Positions 1 to 9,045 of a stretch of DNA of 64,000 nt are shown in pieces. Location of the stretch: positions 83,228-147,227 of the forward strand of contig JAFXQM010000024.1 in assembly GCA_017527075.1 (NCBI GenBank), written 5' to 3'. Position 1 is the stretch's first letter. Every line of letters starts with the position of its first letter. This DNA comes from Selenomonadaceae bacterium. GTDB lineage: Bacteria > Bacillota > Negativicutes > Selenomonadales > Selenomonadaceae. The translations under genes and the position numbers were made by a program. The notes below the pieces were generated by a model, which was given only the letters and a program-made list of their open reading frames with translations, was not told the origin of the DNA and did not search any database.

Positions 1-6
1 AAAAAT

Positions 7-36
7 AACCCGCCGCGAAAAGTTTTGCAACGGGTT
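7..36 (-). terminator. Rho-independent terminator after the FkbM gene
   Basis: Read on the minus strand, AACCCG (36-31) pairs with CGGGTT (12-7) and is followed by a T-rich run. It lies just past the stop of the FkbM methyltransferase. The loop is long and AT-rich, so this is a moderate call. Confidence 0.5.
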
Positions 37-72
37 TATAAAAAATTTTTACGAACTTATGAAACTGTAAAG

Positions 73-1251
73 TCACGCGAGATTTTTAATCAAGAAAATG
101 TCGCCCAAGGAGCCAATCCACGCGTCCGAGCTCTTCCAGTCAAATAGTTTGTCAATCGGATAAATTTTTCCTTGACCGCGCTGAATGATGTCGAGCATCC
201 AAATAAAATGCGTGTAACCAACCGACTTGAGCAGTTCAACTAATCTGTCAAAGTAACCGCTCCTGTTCCACGGCATCGGATTGAACTCCATGAAAATCGG
301 CGGAGCATTTTGAGTGAGGAAATTTTTCGCGCCGAGCAAAACTTGAGCCTCAAAACCTTCCGTGTCAATCCAAATGTATTTAATTTCCGCCACGGCGATT
401 TTGTTTTCGGCAAGGTATGAATCGAGCGGAATGACTTTAATCTTTTCGGTCGGGGCATTACGTTCGGAGGGCAGCCATTTGTTAAATATTCCGTTGCCGC
501 CGGGGTTGCTCAAGTTCCTGTACATGATAAGCTCATCGAATTTGTCGCCGAGCCCGCAGTTGACGAGAGTCGCCCTGTCCTCCAGGTCGTTGAGGATTGT
601 GTTGACGCGCAAGAGTTTGAAATTTTCGGGGTCGGGTTCAAAGGCAAGCCACTTCATATTCGGCGCAATCTTTTTGAGGAAATAAATTCCCGCCGTGCCG
701 ATGTTCGCACCCAGTTCCAAAAAATATCCGCTGCTGTCGTCGACGCCGCCGTAAAATTTTTTCACGAGGTCGTGGAAGATTTTCAACTCATCCGATGCGT
801 GACTTTTACTTTCTATGTATGCCGTGCGGATAACAAAATTGTCCGCGGCGGTTGCCAAGTAATGAAGACCTTCGGCGGAGGCGGTATGATAGTAGTGCCA
901 GCGTCTGTGGTTGAAAAAATTCCAGTAACGATAAAATTGGTCGTGCGCTTGCGGCTTCAAGAGAGCAAAGACGGCGGCGGGATGATTCAGCCAGCTGTCG
1001 ATATCGTTCGCGAAGACGATGTTTTCAGTGGAAAAATTCACTGCGCGCAATTTTTTAAAAATCTCGTCGAAAAGTTCGCGCTGACCGTTCTCGAAAATCA
1101 AAACGAAATTCCAATCGCCGCGCATGAGGACTTCGACTTTATCGGGGTCATCGGGGCGGAGCGTCCTAATAATTTCCACGTCGCGCTTCAAAAATTTTTT
1201 CGCCCACAGAGCACTTTCGCCCGTATTATCCCAAAGCAACACTTTGAACAT
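73..1251 (-). CDS. FkbM family SAM-dependent methyltransferase
   Basis: A 392-residue protein with an FkbM-type O-methyltransferase domain in its C-terminal half. The SAM-binding motif LELGANIGTAG lies at about residues 178-188, FEPDPEN follows at 204-210, and an acidic DTEGFE motif lies near residue 297. The family methylates hydroxyls of sugars or polyketides, often in surface polysaccharide loci. The N-terminal 150 residues match nothing I recognise and may be a substrate-recognition domain. The ATG at 1251 follows a GGTGA-type ribosome site. The gene is codirectional with rfbA, 23 bp downstream of it, which suggests that both serve surface-glycan synthesis. The substrate is unknown. Confidence 0.85.
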   Translation of the reverse strand: MFKVLLWDNTGESALWAKKFLKRDVEIIRTLRPDDPDKVEVLMRGDWNFVLIFENGQRELFDEIFKKLRAVNFSTENIVFANDIDSWLNHPAAVFALLKPQAHDQFYRYWNFFNHRRWHYYHTASAEGLHYLATAADNFVIRTAYIESKSHASDELKIFHDLVKKFYGGVDDSSGYFLELGANIGTAGIYFLKKIAPNMKWLAFEPDPENFKLLRVNTILNDLEDRATLVNCGLGDKFDELIMYRNLSNPGGNGIFNKWLPSERNAPTEKIKVIPLDSYLAENKIAVAEIKYIWIDTEGFEAQVLLGAKNFLTQNAPPIFMEFNPMPWNRSGYFDRLVELLKSVGYTHFIWMLDIIQRGQGKIYPIDKLFDWKSSDAWIGSLGDIFLIKNLA

Positions 1252-1274
1252 TCAATCACCTCAAAAATTTTTTA

Positions 1275-2156
<882 letters not shown>

Positions 2157-2190
2157 AAATTTTCCTCCTCAAAAAAAGTTCACGCGTGCC

Positions 2191-2478
2191 GAAAAAAATT
2201 TTTCGCGCCCGCCGCCGACGATTCACCGCCGAAAAAATTTTTCTTCGCCCGCCGAGGACGATTCACCGCCGAAAAAATTTCCCGTGCCCGCCGCCGACGA
2301 TTTACCGCTGAAAAAATTTTCACGCCCGTCGCCGACGATTTACCGCTGAAAAAATTTTTTAAGCCCGCCGTGGACGATTAACCGCCGAAAAAATTTTTTA
2401 AGCCCGCCGTGGACGATTTATCGTCGAAAAAATTTTTTAAGCCCGCCGAAGACGTTTCAACGCTGAAAAATTTTTTTC
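2191..2478. repeat. Direct tandem array, eight units of 38-40 bp
   Basis: Eight units start at 2191, 2231, 2271, 2310, 2348, 2387, 2426 and 2465. Each reads roughly GAAAAAATTTTT, a short spacer, GCCCGCCG, then a GACGATT-ACCGCC segment. The whole unit is conserved, so there are no spacers of CRISPR type. The array fills the 322 bp between the ndk stop and the rfbA ribosome site. No gene is visible in it. Confidence 0.9.
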
Positions 2479-2895
2479 TCAGTCAAACATTTCATACGCG
2501 CTGAAGAAAATCGAAATTTCTCGCGCGGCACTTTCTTGGCTGTCGGAAGCGTGAACGGCGTTTTTGGTTTTGTCCGCGGCGTAAAGTTTGCGGACGGTAC
2601 CTTCGGCGGCCTCGGCGGGATTCGTCGCGCCGTTGAGCTCGCGAACTTTTTTAATCACGTCGTCGCCGCCCAAAACCAGAGCCATGAGCGGAGCACTCGT
2701 CATGAACTCGACCAGCGCGGGGTAATACGGGCGGCCGATGTGTTCGACGTAATGTTTGGCGGCGAGTTCGGGCGTCATCTTCATGACCTTCGCCGCGACG
2801 ATTTTGAAGCCCGCGTCTTCGTAAAGCTTGAGGATGTCGCCCGCGTGATTTTTCCCGAAGGCGTCCGGCTTGATAAGCACCAAAGTTTTTTCCAT
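2479..2895 (-). CDS. ndk: Nucleoside diphosphate kinase
   Basis: A 138-residue enzyme that moves the gamma phosphate of ATP to NDPs through a phosphohistidine. KPDAFG lies at residues 9-14, and NAVHASDS at 112-119 holds catalytic His115. The usual sequence there is NxxHGSDS, so Ala replaces the Gly after His. The open frame extends 24 codons further upstream, but the ATG at 2895 has GGAGGG at the right distance and starts where the family starts. The gene is divergent from the AEC permease, with 61 bp between them. Confidence 0.95.
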   Translation of the reverse strand: MEKTLVLIKPDAFGKNHAGDILKLYEDAGFKIVAAKVMKMTPELAAKHYVEHIGRPYYPALVEFMTSAPLMALVLGGDDVIKKVRELNGATNPAEAAEGTVRKLYAADKTKNAVHASDSQESAAREISIFFSAYEMFD

Positions 2896-2956
2896 AAAAA
2901 AATTCCCTCCAAAAAATTTTTCTGTGTGATAAAATTGCGGCGAGGAGTTGAAGTTT

Positions 2957-3901
2957 ATGTTCAGCAATTTTATCGTGGCAGTGAGCGCAGTCGTCCCTAT
3001 GTTCTGCCTGATGGCAATCGGCGCGTTCGTGAAGTTTCAAAAGTGGTTGACCGACGAGGAACTCAATCACATGAACCGAATGGTCTTCCGCGTTTTTTTT
3101 TGTTGCATGATGTTCTACTCGATTTACACGACGGAGCTGGCGACGAGTTTTCGCCCGAAGCTGATGATGTTCGGGGCGGGCGGCGTGCTGATAATTTTTT
3201 TCCTGCTGATGATAATTATCCCACGAATCGAGCCGGATAACAAGCGGCGCGGCGTCCTCGTGCAAGCAATTTTCCGCAGTAATTTTGTTTTGATGGGCGT
3301 GCCGATTGTCGCCAACATTTTCGGCGACGAAAACATTGCGGTCTCCACCATGATGATTGCAGTCATTGTTCCGATTTACAATATCTTGGCGGTGTTCGCG
3401 CTGGAAACATTTCGCGGCGGACGATTCAGGCTCCTGCCGATTTTGAAGGGCGTTTTCAAGAACCCGATGATCCTCGGCGCAATCGCGGGCGCGACGCTTC
3501 TAATCCTCGGCGTGGAAGTTCCCAAACCCGTCCTCAAACCAATCGGACAAATCTCGGCGGCGACCACTCCCGTCGCGCTGATAATTTTGGGCGCGTCGTT
3601 CAAATTGGGCGCGACGCATGAGCACCGCAAGCAACTGCTCGGCGCACTCTTCGGGCGATTGATTCTCGTGCCCGCGATAACTCTTTCGACGGCGGCATTT
3701 GTGTTCGGCTTCAGCGGCATTGAATTCGTCACGCTCGTGGCAATTTTTGCCTCGCCGTGCGCGGTCGTGTCATTCGCCATGGCTCAGCAGATGGGTGGCG
3801 ACGCGGATTTGGCGGGCAACTGCGTGGTGTTCACGTCGGCTCTCTCGTGCCTGACCATGTTCTGTTGGATTTTACTCTTCAAGACGCTCGGAGTATTTTA
3901 A
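2957..3901 (+). CDS. AEC family transporter (auxin efflux carrier type)
   Basis: A 314-residue membrane protein with about ten hydrophobic segments in the two-block arrangement of the AEC family. Bacterial members export or import small organic acids such as malate. An in-frame TTG at 2948 sits directly on the ribosome site GAGGAG (2942-2947), so the ATG at 2957, nine bases from it, is preferred. The gene is monocistronic and convergent with recG, sharing a terminator. The substrate cannot be read from sequence. Confidence 0.88.
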   Translation: MFSNFIVAVSAVVPMFCLMAIGAFVKFQKWLTDEELNHMNRMVFRVFFCCMMFYSIYTTELATSFRPKLMMFGAGGVLIIFFLLMIIIPRIEPDNKRRGVLVQAIFRSNFVLMGVPIVANIFGDENIAVSTMMIAVIVPIYNILAVFALETFRGGRFRLLPILKGVFKNPMILGAIAGATLLILGVEVPKPVLKPIGQISAATTPVALIILGASFKLGATHEHRKQLLGALFGRLILVPAITLSTAAFVFGFSGIEFVTLVAIFASPCAVVSFAMAQQMGGDADLAGNCVVFTSALSCLTMFCWILLFKTLGVF

Positions 3902-3914
3902 GGGCGGCGTTCAA

Positions 3915-3952
3915 TAAAAAAAAATTTCCCCGCGGGTGTGCGAGGATTTTTT
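3915..3952. terminator. Bidirectional terminator between the AEC permease and recG
   Basis: CCCCGC pairs with GCGAGG (one mismatch), with an A-run before and a T-run after, so it can end transcripts from both sides. Confidence 0.65.
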
Positions 3953-6043
3953 TCAGCCGGCAGTGATTTGATTGAACTTGTCGCCGTAAGCAAGCGCGAG
4001 ATTTTTTCTGAGGTTTGCGAAGTAATTCAGGTTGTCGTCGTCGGTGATAAATTTCTCGGCGGCGTCACGCGCTTGAATCAAAAGTTCCACGTCGCGGAAA
4101 ACGTCGGCAACTTTTAAATCGGGCAAGCCGTGCTGAGCCTCTCCGAAAAATTGTCCGGGGCCGCGAAGTTTCAAATCCTCCTCTGCGAGCTTGAAGCCGT
4201 CGTTCGTCCGCTCCAAAATTTCCAGCCGCGCCTTGGCGACGTCCGCTTTGCTGTCCGAAATCAAAATGCAGTGAGACTTCGCCGCGCCGCGCCCGACTCG
4301 CCCGCGCAGCTGATGAAGTTGCGCCAAGCCGAATCGCTCCGCGTGCTCGACGACCATGACGGAAGCGTTGGGCACGTCGACGCCGACCTCAATGACCGTC
4401 GTCGACACCAGCAACTTAATCTCGCCGTCACGAAATTTTTCCATGATGTCATCTTTGTCGCGCGGTTTCATCTTCCCATGCAGGAGCGCGCATTTCACGT
4501 CGCGGAAAATTCCTCGGCTGAGCTTGTCGAAAATTTCTTCGGCGGATTCGATGTTCGCCAGCTGCTCCGAATCACTGTGTTCAATCAGCGGGCACACGAC
4601 GTAAGCCTGCCGCCCCGCCAAAATTTCTGCGCGGACAAAATCGTAAACTTTTTTCCGCCCGCGCGTGGTCTTCGCCTCGGTCTTTATCGGCTTGCGTCCC
4701 GGCGGCAATTCTTTTATCTGCGAGATGTCCAAGTCGCCGTAAACTGTCAGAGTCATCGTGCGCGGAATCGGCGTGGCGGTCATGACGAGCATATCGGGCA
4801 CGGCGTCAGATTTTTTTTCGAGCGTCGCCCGCTGCGTCACGCCGAAGCGATGCTGTTCGTCCGTCACGACCAAGCCGAGGTTCGCAAACTTCACGCCCTC
4901 CTGAATCAGCGCGTGCGTCCCGATTATTATGTCCGACTCGTGCGCGGAAATTTTTTCGTAAAGTTCTTCGCGCGATTTTTTTGTGCGAGTGACCTTCGCG
5001 CTGAGCAAATCGACGCGAACGCCCAAATCCGTCAGCAGCGCGGAAAATTTTTCGTAATGCTGACTCGCCAAAATTTCCGTCGGTGCCATGAACGCGCCCT
5101 GCCGTCCGCTCTCCACAGTCTTGAGCAACGCCAGCAACGCCACGACGGTTTTGCCCGAGCCCACGTCGCCCTGAAGCAAGCGGCGCATTGGGAGTTTGCT
5201 TTCCATGTCCTTTGAAATTTCGCGGAAAGATTTTTTCTGGTCGCTCGTCAAATCGAACGGCAACTTTGCCAACGCCGCCTTGACCAGTGCTCCGTTCTTT
5301 TTGTGAGTTATGCCCAGCCTCTCGTCGCGCGTCTGCCGCTTTATCAGCATGAGCCCGCATTGGATTAAAAATAATTCATCGAACGCCAGCCGCCGTCGAG
5401 CCTCGTCCAGTTCAAAAAAATCTCGCGGGAAATGAATCGCGCGCATTGCCTCGTCCAACGAAATTAATTCTTGCGCGTCCAAAATTTTTTGCGGCAAAAT
5501 TTCTGTGAGCGGCGGCATCGAGTTCAAAAGATTTTTTATCGCCGCGCGCAACACCTGCTGACTTATCGCCGCCGTCGACGGATAAATCGGGACGATTCCG
5601 AGCGCGGGCTCCTCGTCCTCTTCGAGTATCGTCGTGCTTTGGATTTGATTGAGTGCAAGCCCGCCCGACCACGAATCGAATTTTGCTTTGCCGATGATTA
5701 ACAGCCTCATGCCGTTGCGCAACTTCGTCAGCAAATATTTTTGATTGAACCACGTCAGCCGAATGTAACCGGTTTCGTCTTTGAGCAGGGCGTTGATAAT
5801 CGTCAGGCCGCGAGCCTCGCGCGACGTGATGTTGCTGACGCGTCCGACGATTAAAACTTGTTCGCCCTCGAAGACGTCGGAAATTTTTGTCAGGCTGCTG
5901 TGATTTTCATAAGCGCGCGGGTAATGCGTCAGCAGGTCATACTTCGTGAAGATATTCAGCTTGTGCAAAGCCTCTGCACGCCTCGGTCCCACGCCTTTGA
6001 CGTACATAACTTCGTCCGTCAATTCAAATTGCTCTTTGCTCAC
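3953..6043 (-). CDS. recG: ATP-dependent DNA helicase RecG
   Basis: A 696-residue helicase that reverses stalled forks and processes branched DNA. The N-terminal wedge/OB domain lies at about 55-145. Superfamily 2 motifs follow: Walker A GDVGSGKT at 292-299, DEQH at 395-398, and the C-terminal motif near GRVGRG. The start is GTG at 6043, seven bases after GGAGG. Length and domain order are normal. The gene stands alone, divergent from a secreted protein. Confidence 0.96.
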   Translation of the reverse strand: MSKEQFELTDEVMYVKGVGPRRAEALHKLNIFTKYDLLTHYPRAYENHSSLTKISDVFEGEQVLIVGRVSNITSREARGLTIINALLKDETGYIRLTWFNQKYLLTKLRNGMRLLIIGKAKFDSWSGGLALNQIQSTTILEEDEEPALGIVPIYPSTAAISQQVLRAAIKNLLNSMPPLTEILPQKILDAQELISLDEAMRAIHFPRDFFELDEARRRLAFDELFLIQCGLMLIKRQTRDERLGITHKKNGALVKAALAKLPFDLTSDQKKSFREISKDMESKLPMRRLLQGDVGSGKTVVALLALLKTVESGRQGAFMAPTEILASQHYEKFSALLTDLGVRVDLLSAKVTRTKKSREELYEKISAHESDIIIGTHALIQEGVKFANLGLVVTDEQHRFGVTQRATLEKKSDAVPDMLVMTATPIPRTMTLTVYGDLDISQIKELPPGRKPIKTEAKTTRGRKKVYDFVRAEILAGRQAYVVCPLIEHSDSEQLANIESAEEIFDKLSRGIFRDVKCALLHGKMKPRDKDDIMEKFRDGEIKLLVSTTVIEVGVDVPNASVMVVEHAERFGLAQLHQLRGRVGRGAAKSHCILISDSKADVAKARLEILERTNDGFKLAEEDLKLRGPGQFFGEAQHGLPDLKVADVFRDVELLIQARDAAEKFITDDDNLNYFANLRKNLALAYGDKFNQITAG

Positions 6044-6102
6044 GCTCGTCCTCCAAAATTTTTTCGACGATTATATTTCGCCGCGCGGTTTATTTCAAGT
6101 TC

Positions 6103-6131
6103 TTGTTCCTCAATCTGTTTTTTGTTATAAT
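6103..6131 (+). promoter_or_regulatory. SigmaA-type promoter, TTGTTC-N17-TATAAT
   Basis: TTGTTC (6103-6108) is separated by 17 bp from a perfect TATAAT (6126-6131), 23 bp before the ATG of the secreted protein. Confidence 0.75.
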
Positions 6132-6153
6132 CTTCGCGGAAAGGATGGACGCA

Positions 6154-6780
6154 ATGAAAGCTAAAAAATTTTTCGCGGAGATACTTTCGGCGGCGATAAT
6201 TTTTTCGGCGAGCCCGACCGAAGCGGCGGAGGAAGACGGCGAAATTATAACCGAAGTGCCGACTGAAATTTATATGTGGGTGCAATCGACGCCGCGCGGA
6301 AATTATTGGTTCAATCATCAGCAGGCGGGCTACAAGATTCGCCCCGACGGCACGCTGGACTTGAACACGCTGATGGTGCCGACGGTTTGCATGTACGACA
6401 ACATTCAAATCGAAGACGTGATTCAGAAGCGGCGCTGGAAAAAACTTTCTCTCAAAGGTTACGACCGACTCGCCGGCCGCGCAGATTATTTGAAATTCGA
6501 TTTGGCTAATCACACGGTGCAAGTGGTTGAGCGCGTCGACTTGGACGACACGTGGGCGACACTCGACAAGGACACCTCATGCGAGCCGATTGACTTGAAA
6601 ACTTTGCCGAGCACCGACCTGCGTTACAATTTTTATCGGACGATTCTGGAGTGGGCGCGCGACCACAACGAGCTGATAATCGGGCGTTCGAAAGGACACC
6701 TCAGCGACGAAGACGGCGACTTGCCGTTCAATGAAGTGCCGATTAACAAAATGTTTATCCCGCCCGCCGCCCCGAAATAA
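6154..6780 (+). CDS. Secreted protein of unknown function
   Basis: A 208-residue protein. The ATG at 6154 is eight bases from GGAAAGGA; the ATG at 6145 overlaps that site. An N-terminal signal peptide ends near the SPTEAAEE junction. The mature part holds a WVQSTPRGNYWFN segment and no cysteines apart from two isolated ones. I recognise no family. Similar short secreted proteins that react to a housekeeping phenotype are common in Selenomonads, but that is only an impression. It is followed directly by the promoter of tRNA-Ser. Confidence 0.8.
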   Translation: MKAKKFFAEILSAAIIFSASPTEAAEEDGEIITEVPTEIYMWVQSTPRGNYWFNHQQAGYKIRPDGTLDLNTLMVPTVCMYDNIQIEDVIQKRRWKKLSLKGYDRLAGRADYLKFDLANHTVQVVERVDLDDTWATLDKDTSCEPIDLKTLPSTDLRYNFYRTILEWARDHNELIIGRSKGHLSDEDGDLPFNEVPINKMFIPPAAPK

Positions 6781-6788
6781 AATAATTC

Positions 6789-6817
6789 TTGACAGCCGAT
6801 AGTTTGAATGATAAACT
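6789..6817 (+). promoter_or_regulatory. Promoter of tRNA-Ser, TTGACA-N17-TAAACT
   Basis: A perfect -35 hexamer (6789-6794), a 17-bp spacer and TAAACT (6812-6817), 12 bp before the tRNA. Confidence 0.8.
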
Positions 6818-6829
6818 GCCTCTTGCTGC

Positions 6830-6921
6830 GGAGAGTTGTCCGAGTGGCTTAAGGAGCACGACTGGAAATCGTGTGTTGCGTTGATAGCGCACCGAGGGTT
6901 CAAATCCCTCACTCTCCGCCA
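6830..6921 (+). tRNA. tRNA-Ser (anticodon GGA)
   Basis: A 92-nt cloverleaf with an extended variable arm, as for class II tRNAs. The acceptor GGAGAGT pairs with ACTCTCC, CCA is encoded, and the anticodon loop CTGGAAA gives GGA. Confidence 0.95.
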
Positions 6922-6970
6922 CCGAATGAAATTTCTTGAGCGCGTCGCATGATGCGCGATGAATATAAAG

Positions 6971-7114
6971 TCTCAGCCGTGAACGCAGGGACTTGGTCTT
7001 GCCGAACACAAACTGTACTGACAATCTCGCCAGGGCATACGCAGCAACGAGAGGTTATTGTAGCGCAGCTTCGGATTAAGGTCAGGTTCTTGCGTTGACG
7101 GCTGATTTTTTTTT
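6971..7114 (+). ncRNA. ffs: Signal recognition particle RNA (4.5S-like) with its terminator
   Basis: The stretch folds into one long rod. TCAGCCGT (6973-6980) pairs with ACGGCTGA (7098-7105), which is followed by T8-9. At the tip, TCTCG and CGAGA enclose CCAGG-GC-loop-GC-AGCAA, the symmetric internal loop that binds Ffh. The tip loop reads ATAC instead of the usual GGAA/GNRA. Placement right after tRNA-Ser(GGA) matches the Firmicute arrangement where scr follows tRNA-Ser. A TATAAA at 6964-6969 is a possible -10. 6S RNA was considered, but the SRP internal loop fits better. Confidence 0.72.
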
Positions 7115-7184
7115 GCGCGGGCGTAAAAAATTTTTCGGCGGCATTTCGGCTCGGGGCGGGCGCAAAAAAATTTTCTGCGCAGTT

Positions 7185-7290
7185 TATAATACGAACGAAA
7201 CGAATGCTAATTTAAATCTTTCACCGATGTCACAAAAGCAAAACCCCCCATCAGGTTCTCTGGAAAACCTTTTGGGGGGTTGCGTTTTTT
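7185..7290 (+). ncRNA. Possible small RNA: -10 box to strong terminator
   Basis: A perfect TATAAT lies at 7185-7190, and about 50 nt later there is a strong terminator: GCAAAACCCCCC (7238-7249) pairs with GGGGGGTTGC, followed by T6 to 7290. No ribosome site or open frame lies between. A transcript of about 90 nt would result. The -35 region is poor. Confidence 0.35.
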
Positions 7291-7293
7291 CTT

Positions 7294-7352
7294 CTTACTT
7301 TCTTTGCATGCCCAAAGAAAGTAAGCAAAAAAAAGGCACCTCGCGGGGGCGT
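7294..7352 (-). repeat. Dispersed palindromic element, short copy, inverted
   Basis: CTTACTTTCTTTG (7294-7306) and CAAAGAAAGTAAG (7313-7325) form a perfect 13-bp stem around a 6-base loop. The flank reads on the minus strand as GCCCCCGCGAGGTGCC, the same arm seen at 15.9, 33.5, 50.2 and 53.8 kb. From 7353 to 7496 I see nothing but AAAATTTT-bearing filler. Confidence 0.8.
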
Positions 7353-7496
7353 TCGCGTCCATGCACACATCAAAATTCGCAGGCGGAAAGATTTTTTCAA
7401 CGACAGAATTTTTGAGGCGAGAAAAAATTTTCAGCGGCGTTTTCGTCTCGGCGAGGCTTGAAAAATTTTCAGAGCCGTCGAGTGTCGGGCTGTCGA

Positions 7497-7525
7497 TTGA
7501 TAAAAAAAAATCTATGCAGTATAAT
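7497..7525 (+). promoter_or_regulatory. Promoter of the aldehyde dehydrogenase, TTGATA-N17-TATAAT
   Basis: TTGATA (7497-7502), a 17-bp spacer and a perfect TATAAT (7520-7525), 33 bp upstream of the ATG. Confidence 0.8.
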
Positions 7526-7557
7526 GCATGGAAATAAAAATCGGGAGGGAAACTTCA

Positions 7558-9045
7558 ATGGCAAGTGCACCGAAGAAAATTTGGCAGGACAGCTACAAGC
7601 TCTACATCGGGGGCGAGTGGCGCGAGGCAGAGGGCGGCAAGACCTTCGACGTGTACAACCCCGCCAACGGCGAGTACATGTGCAAGGTGGCGGCGGCGAG
7701 CAAGCAGGACGTCGACGACGCAGTCAAAGCGGCATGGGCGGCGTTCCCCGCGTGGAAGAAAACGTCAATCACCGAGCGCGCGACAATCCTGCTGAAAATC
7801 GCCGACATCATCGACGCGAACCGCGAGCACCTGGCAATGATTGAGACACTCGACAACGGCAAGCCGATTCGCGAGACAATGAACATCGATATCCCGATGG
7901 GCTCCGATCACTTCCGTTACTTCGCGGGCGTCATTCGCTCCGAGGAGGGCAGCGCGAACATGCTGACCGACAACGCGCTGAGCCTCATCCTCAACGAGCC
8001 GATTGGTGTCGTCGGACAAATCGTGCCGTGGAATTTCCCGTACCTCATGGCGGCGTGGAAATTGGCACCGGCACTCGGCGCGGGCGATTGCATTGTGTTC
8101 AAGCCGTCGTCGACAACGTCGCTGAGTGTGCTGGAGCTCATGAAGCTCATCGAAAAAGAACTTCCGCCCGGCGTGCTCAACATCGTGACGGGCAGCGGCG
8201 GCAAGACGGGGCAATATCTTCTTGACCACCCCGACATCAGCAAGCTGGCGTTCACGGGCTCAACGGAAGTCGGTTACTCCGTGGCGGACGCGGCGGCGAA
8301 AAAATTAATCCCCGCGACGCTGGAGCTCGGCGGCAAGAGCGCGAACATTTATTTCGAGGACATGCCGTGGGAAAAAGGAATCGAAGGCGCGTGCATGGGC
8401 ATCCTCTTCAACCAAGGGCAAGTGTGCTGCGCGGGCAGTCGAATCTTCGTGCAGGATACGATTTACGATAAATTCCTTGCGGCGTTGAAGGCGAAGTTCG
8501 AGAGCGTCAAAGTCGGTCTGCCGTGGGAAGCCGATACGCAGATGGGCAGTCAGATTGATAACCGTCAGCTGGAAAAGATTTTGAATTACGTGGAGATTGG
8601 CAAGGCGGAAGGCGCGCAAGTCATCACGGGCGGCGCGAAGGCTGTCGTTGCCGGCGGCGAGAAGGGTGCCTTCATGCAGCCGACGATTCTTGCCGACGTG
8701 AACAACAACATGCGCGTGGCCTGCGAAGAAATTTTCGGACCGGTGGTGGTCGTCGTCAAGTTCCATGACGAGGACGAGGTCATCAAGATGGCGAACGACA
8801 GCGAGTACGGCTTGGGCGGCGCGGTCTGGACGAAAGACATCAATCGCGCGTTGCGTGTGGCGCGGGCAGTCGAGACGGGCAGAATGTGGATTAACACTTA
8901 TAACGAACTGCCGGCGGGTGCTCCTTTCGGCGGATACAAAAAGTCGGGCATCGGGCGCGAGACCCACAAGCTCATCATGAATGCTTACACGCAGAAGAAA
9001 AATATTTACATCAGCATCGGCGACGCTCCCCTTGGGCTCTACTGA
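7558..9045 (+). CDS. NAD(P)-dependent aldehyde dehydrogenase
   Basis: A 495-residue enzyme of the ALDH superfamily that oxidises an aldehyde to the acid. The general base Glu256 lies in LELGGK, and the nucleophile Cys290 in FNQGQVCCAGS. The sequence ends in ISIGDAPLGLY, a tail like that of acetaldehyde/chloroacetaldehyde dehydrogenases of the ExaC/AldB group, so acetaldehyde is a fair guess. The ATG at 7558 follows GGGAGGGA; an ATG ten codons earlier has no ribosome site. The gene is unusually rich in optimal codons and contains no AAAATTTT, unlike its neighbours, which suggests high expression. Its 3' end overlaps the SDR gene. Confidence 0.92.
   Translation: MASAPKKIWQDSYKLYIGGEWREAEGGKTFDVYNPANGEYMCKVAAASKQDVDDAVKAAWAAFPAWKKTSITERATILLKIADIIDANREHLAMIETLDNGKPIRETMNIDIPMGSDHFRYFAGVIRSEEGSANMLTDNALSLILNEPIGVVGQIVPWNFPYLMAAWKLAPALGAGDCIVFKPSSTTSLSVLELMKLIEKELPPGVLNIVTGSGGKTGQYLLDHPDISKLAFTGSTEVGYSVADAAAKKLIPATLELGGKSANIYFEDMPWEKGIEGACMGILFNQGQVCCAGSRIFVQDTIYDKFLAALKAKFESVKVGLPWEADTQMGSQIDNRQLEKILNYVEIGKAEGAQVITGGAKAVVAGGEKGAFMQPTILADVNNNMRVACEEIFGPVVVVVKFHDEDEVIKMANDSEYGLGGAVWTKDINRALRVARAVETGRMWINTYNELPAGAPFGGYKKSGIGRETHKLIMNAYTQKKNIYISIGDAPLGLY

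Noticed and set aside
2191..2478. CRISPR-like array
   Set aside because: The whole 39-bp unit is repeated; there are no unique spacers and no cas genes in the window. The same holds for 59675-59975.
6973..7114. 6S RNA
   Set aside because: The rod shape fits, but the CCAGG/AGCAA internal loop and the tRNA-Ser neighbour point to SRP RNA.
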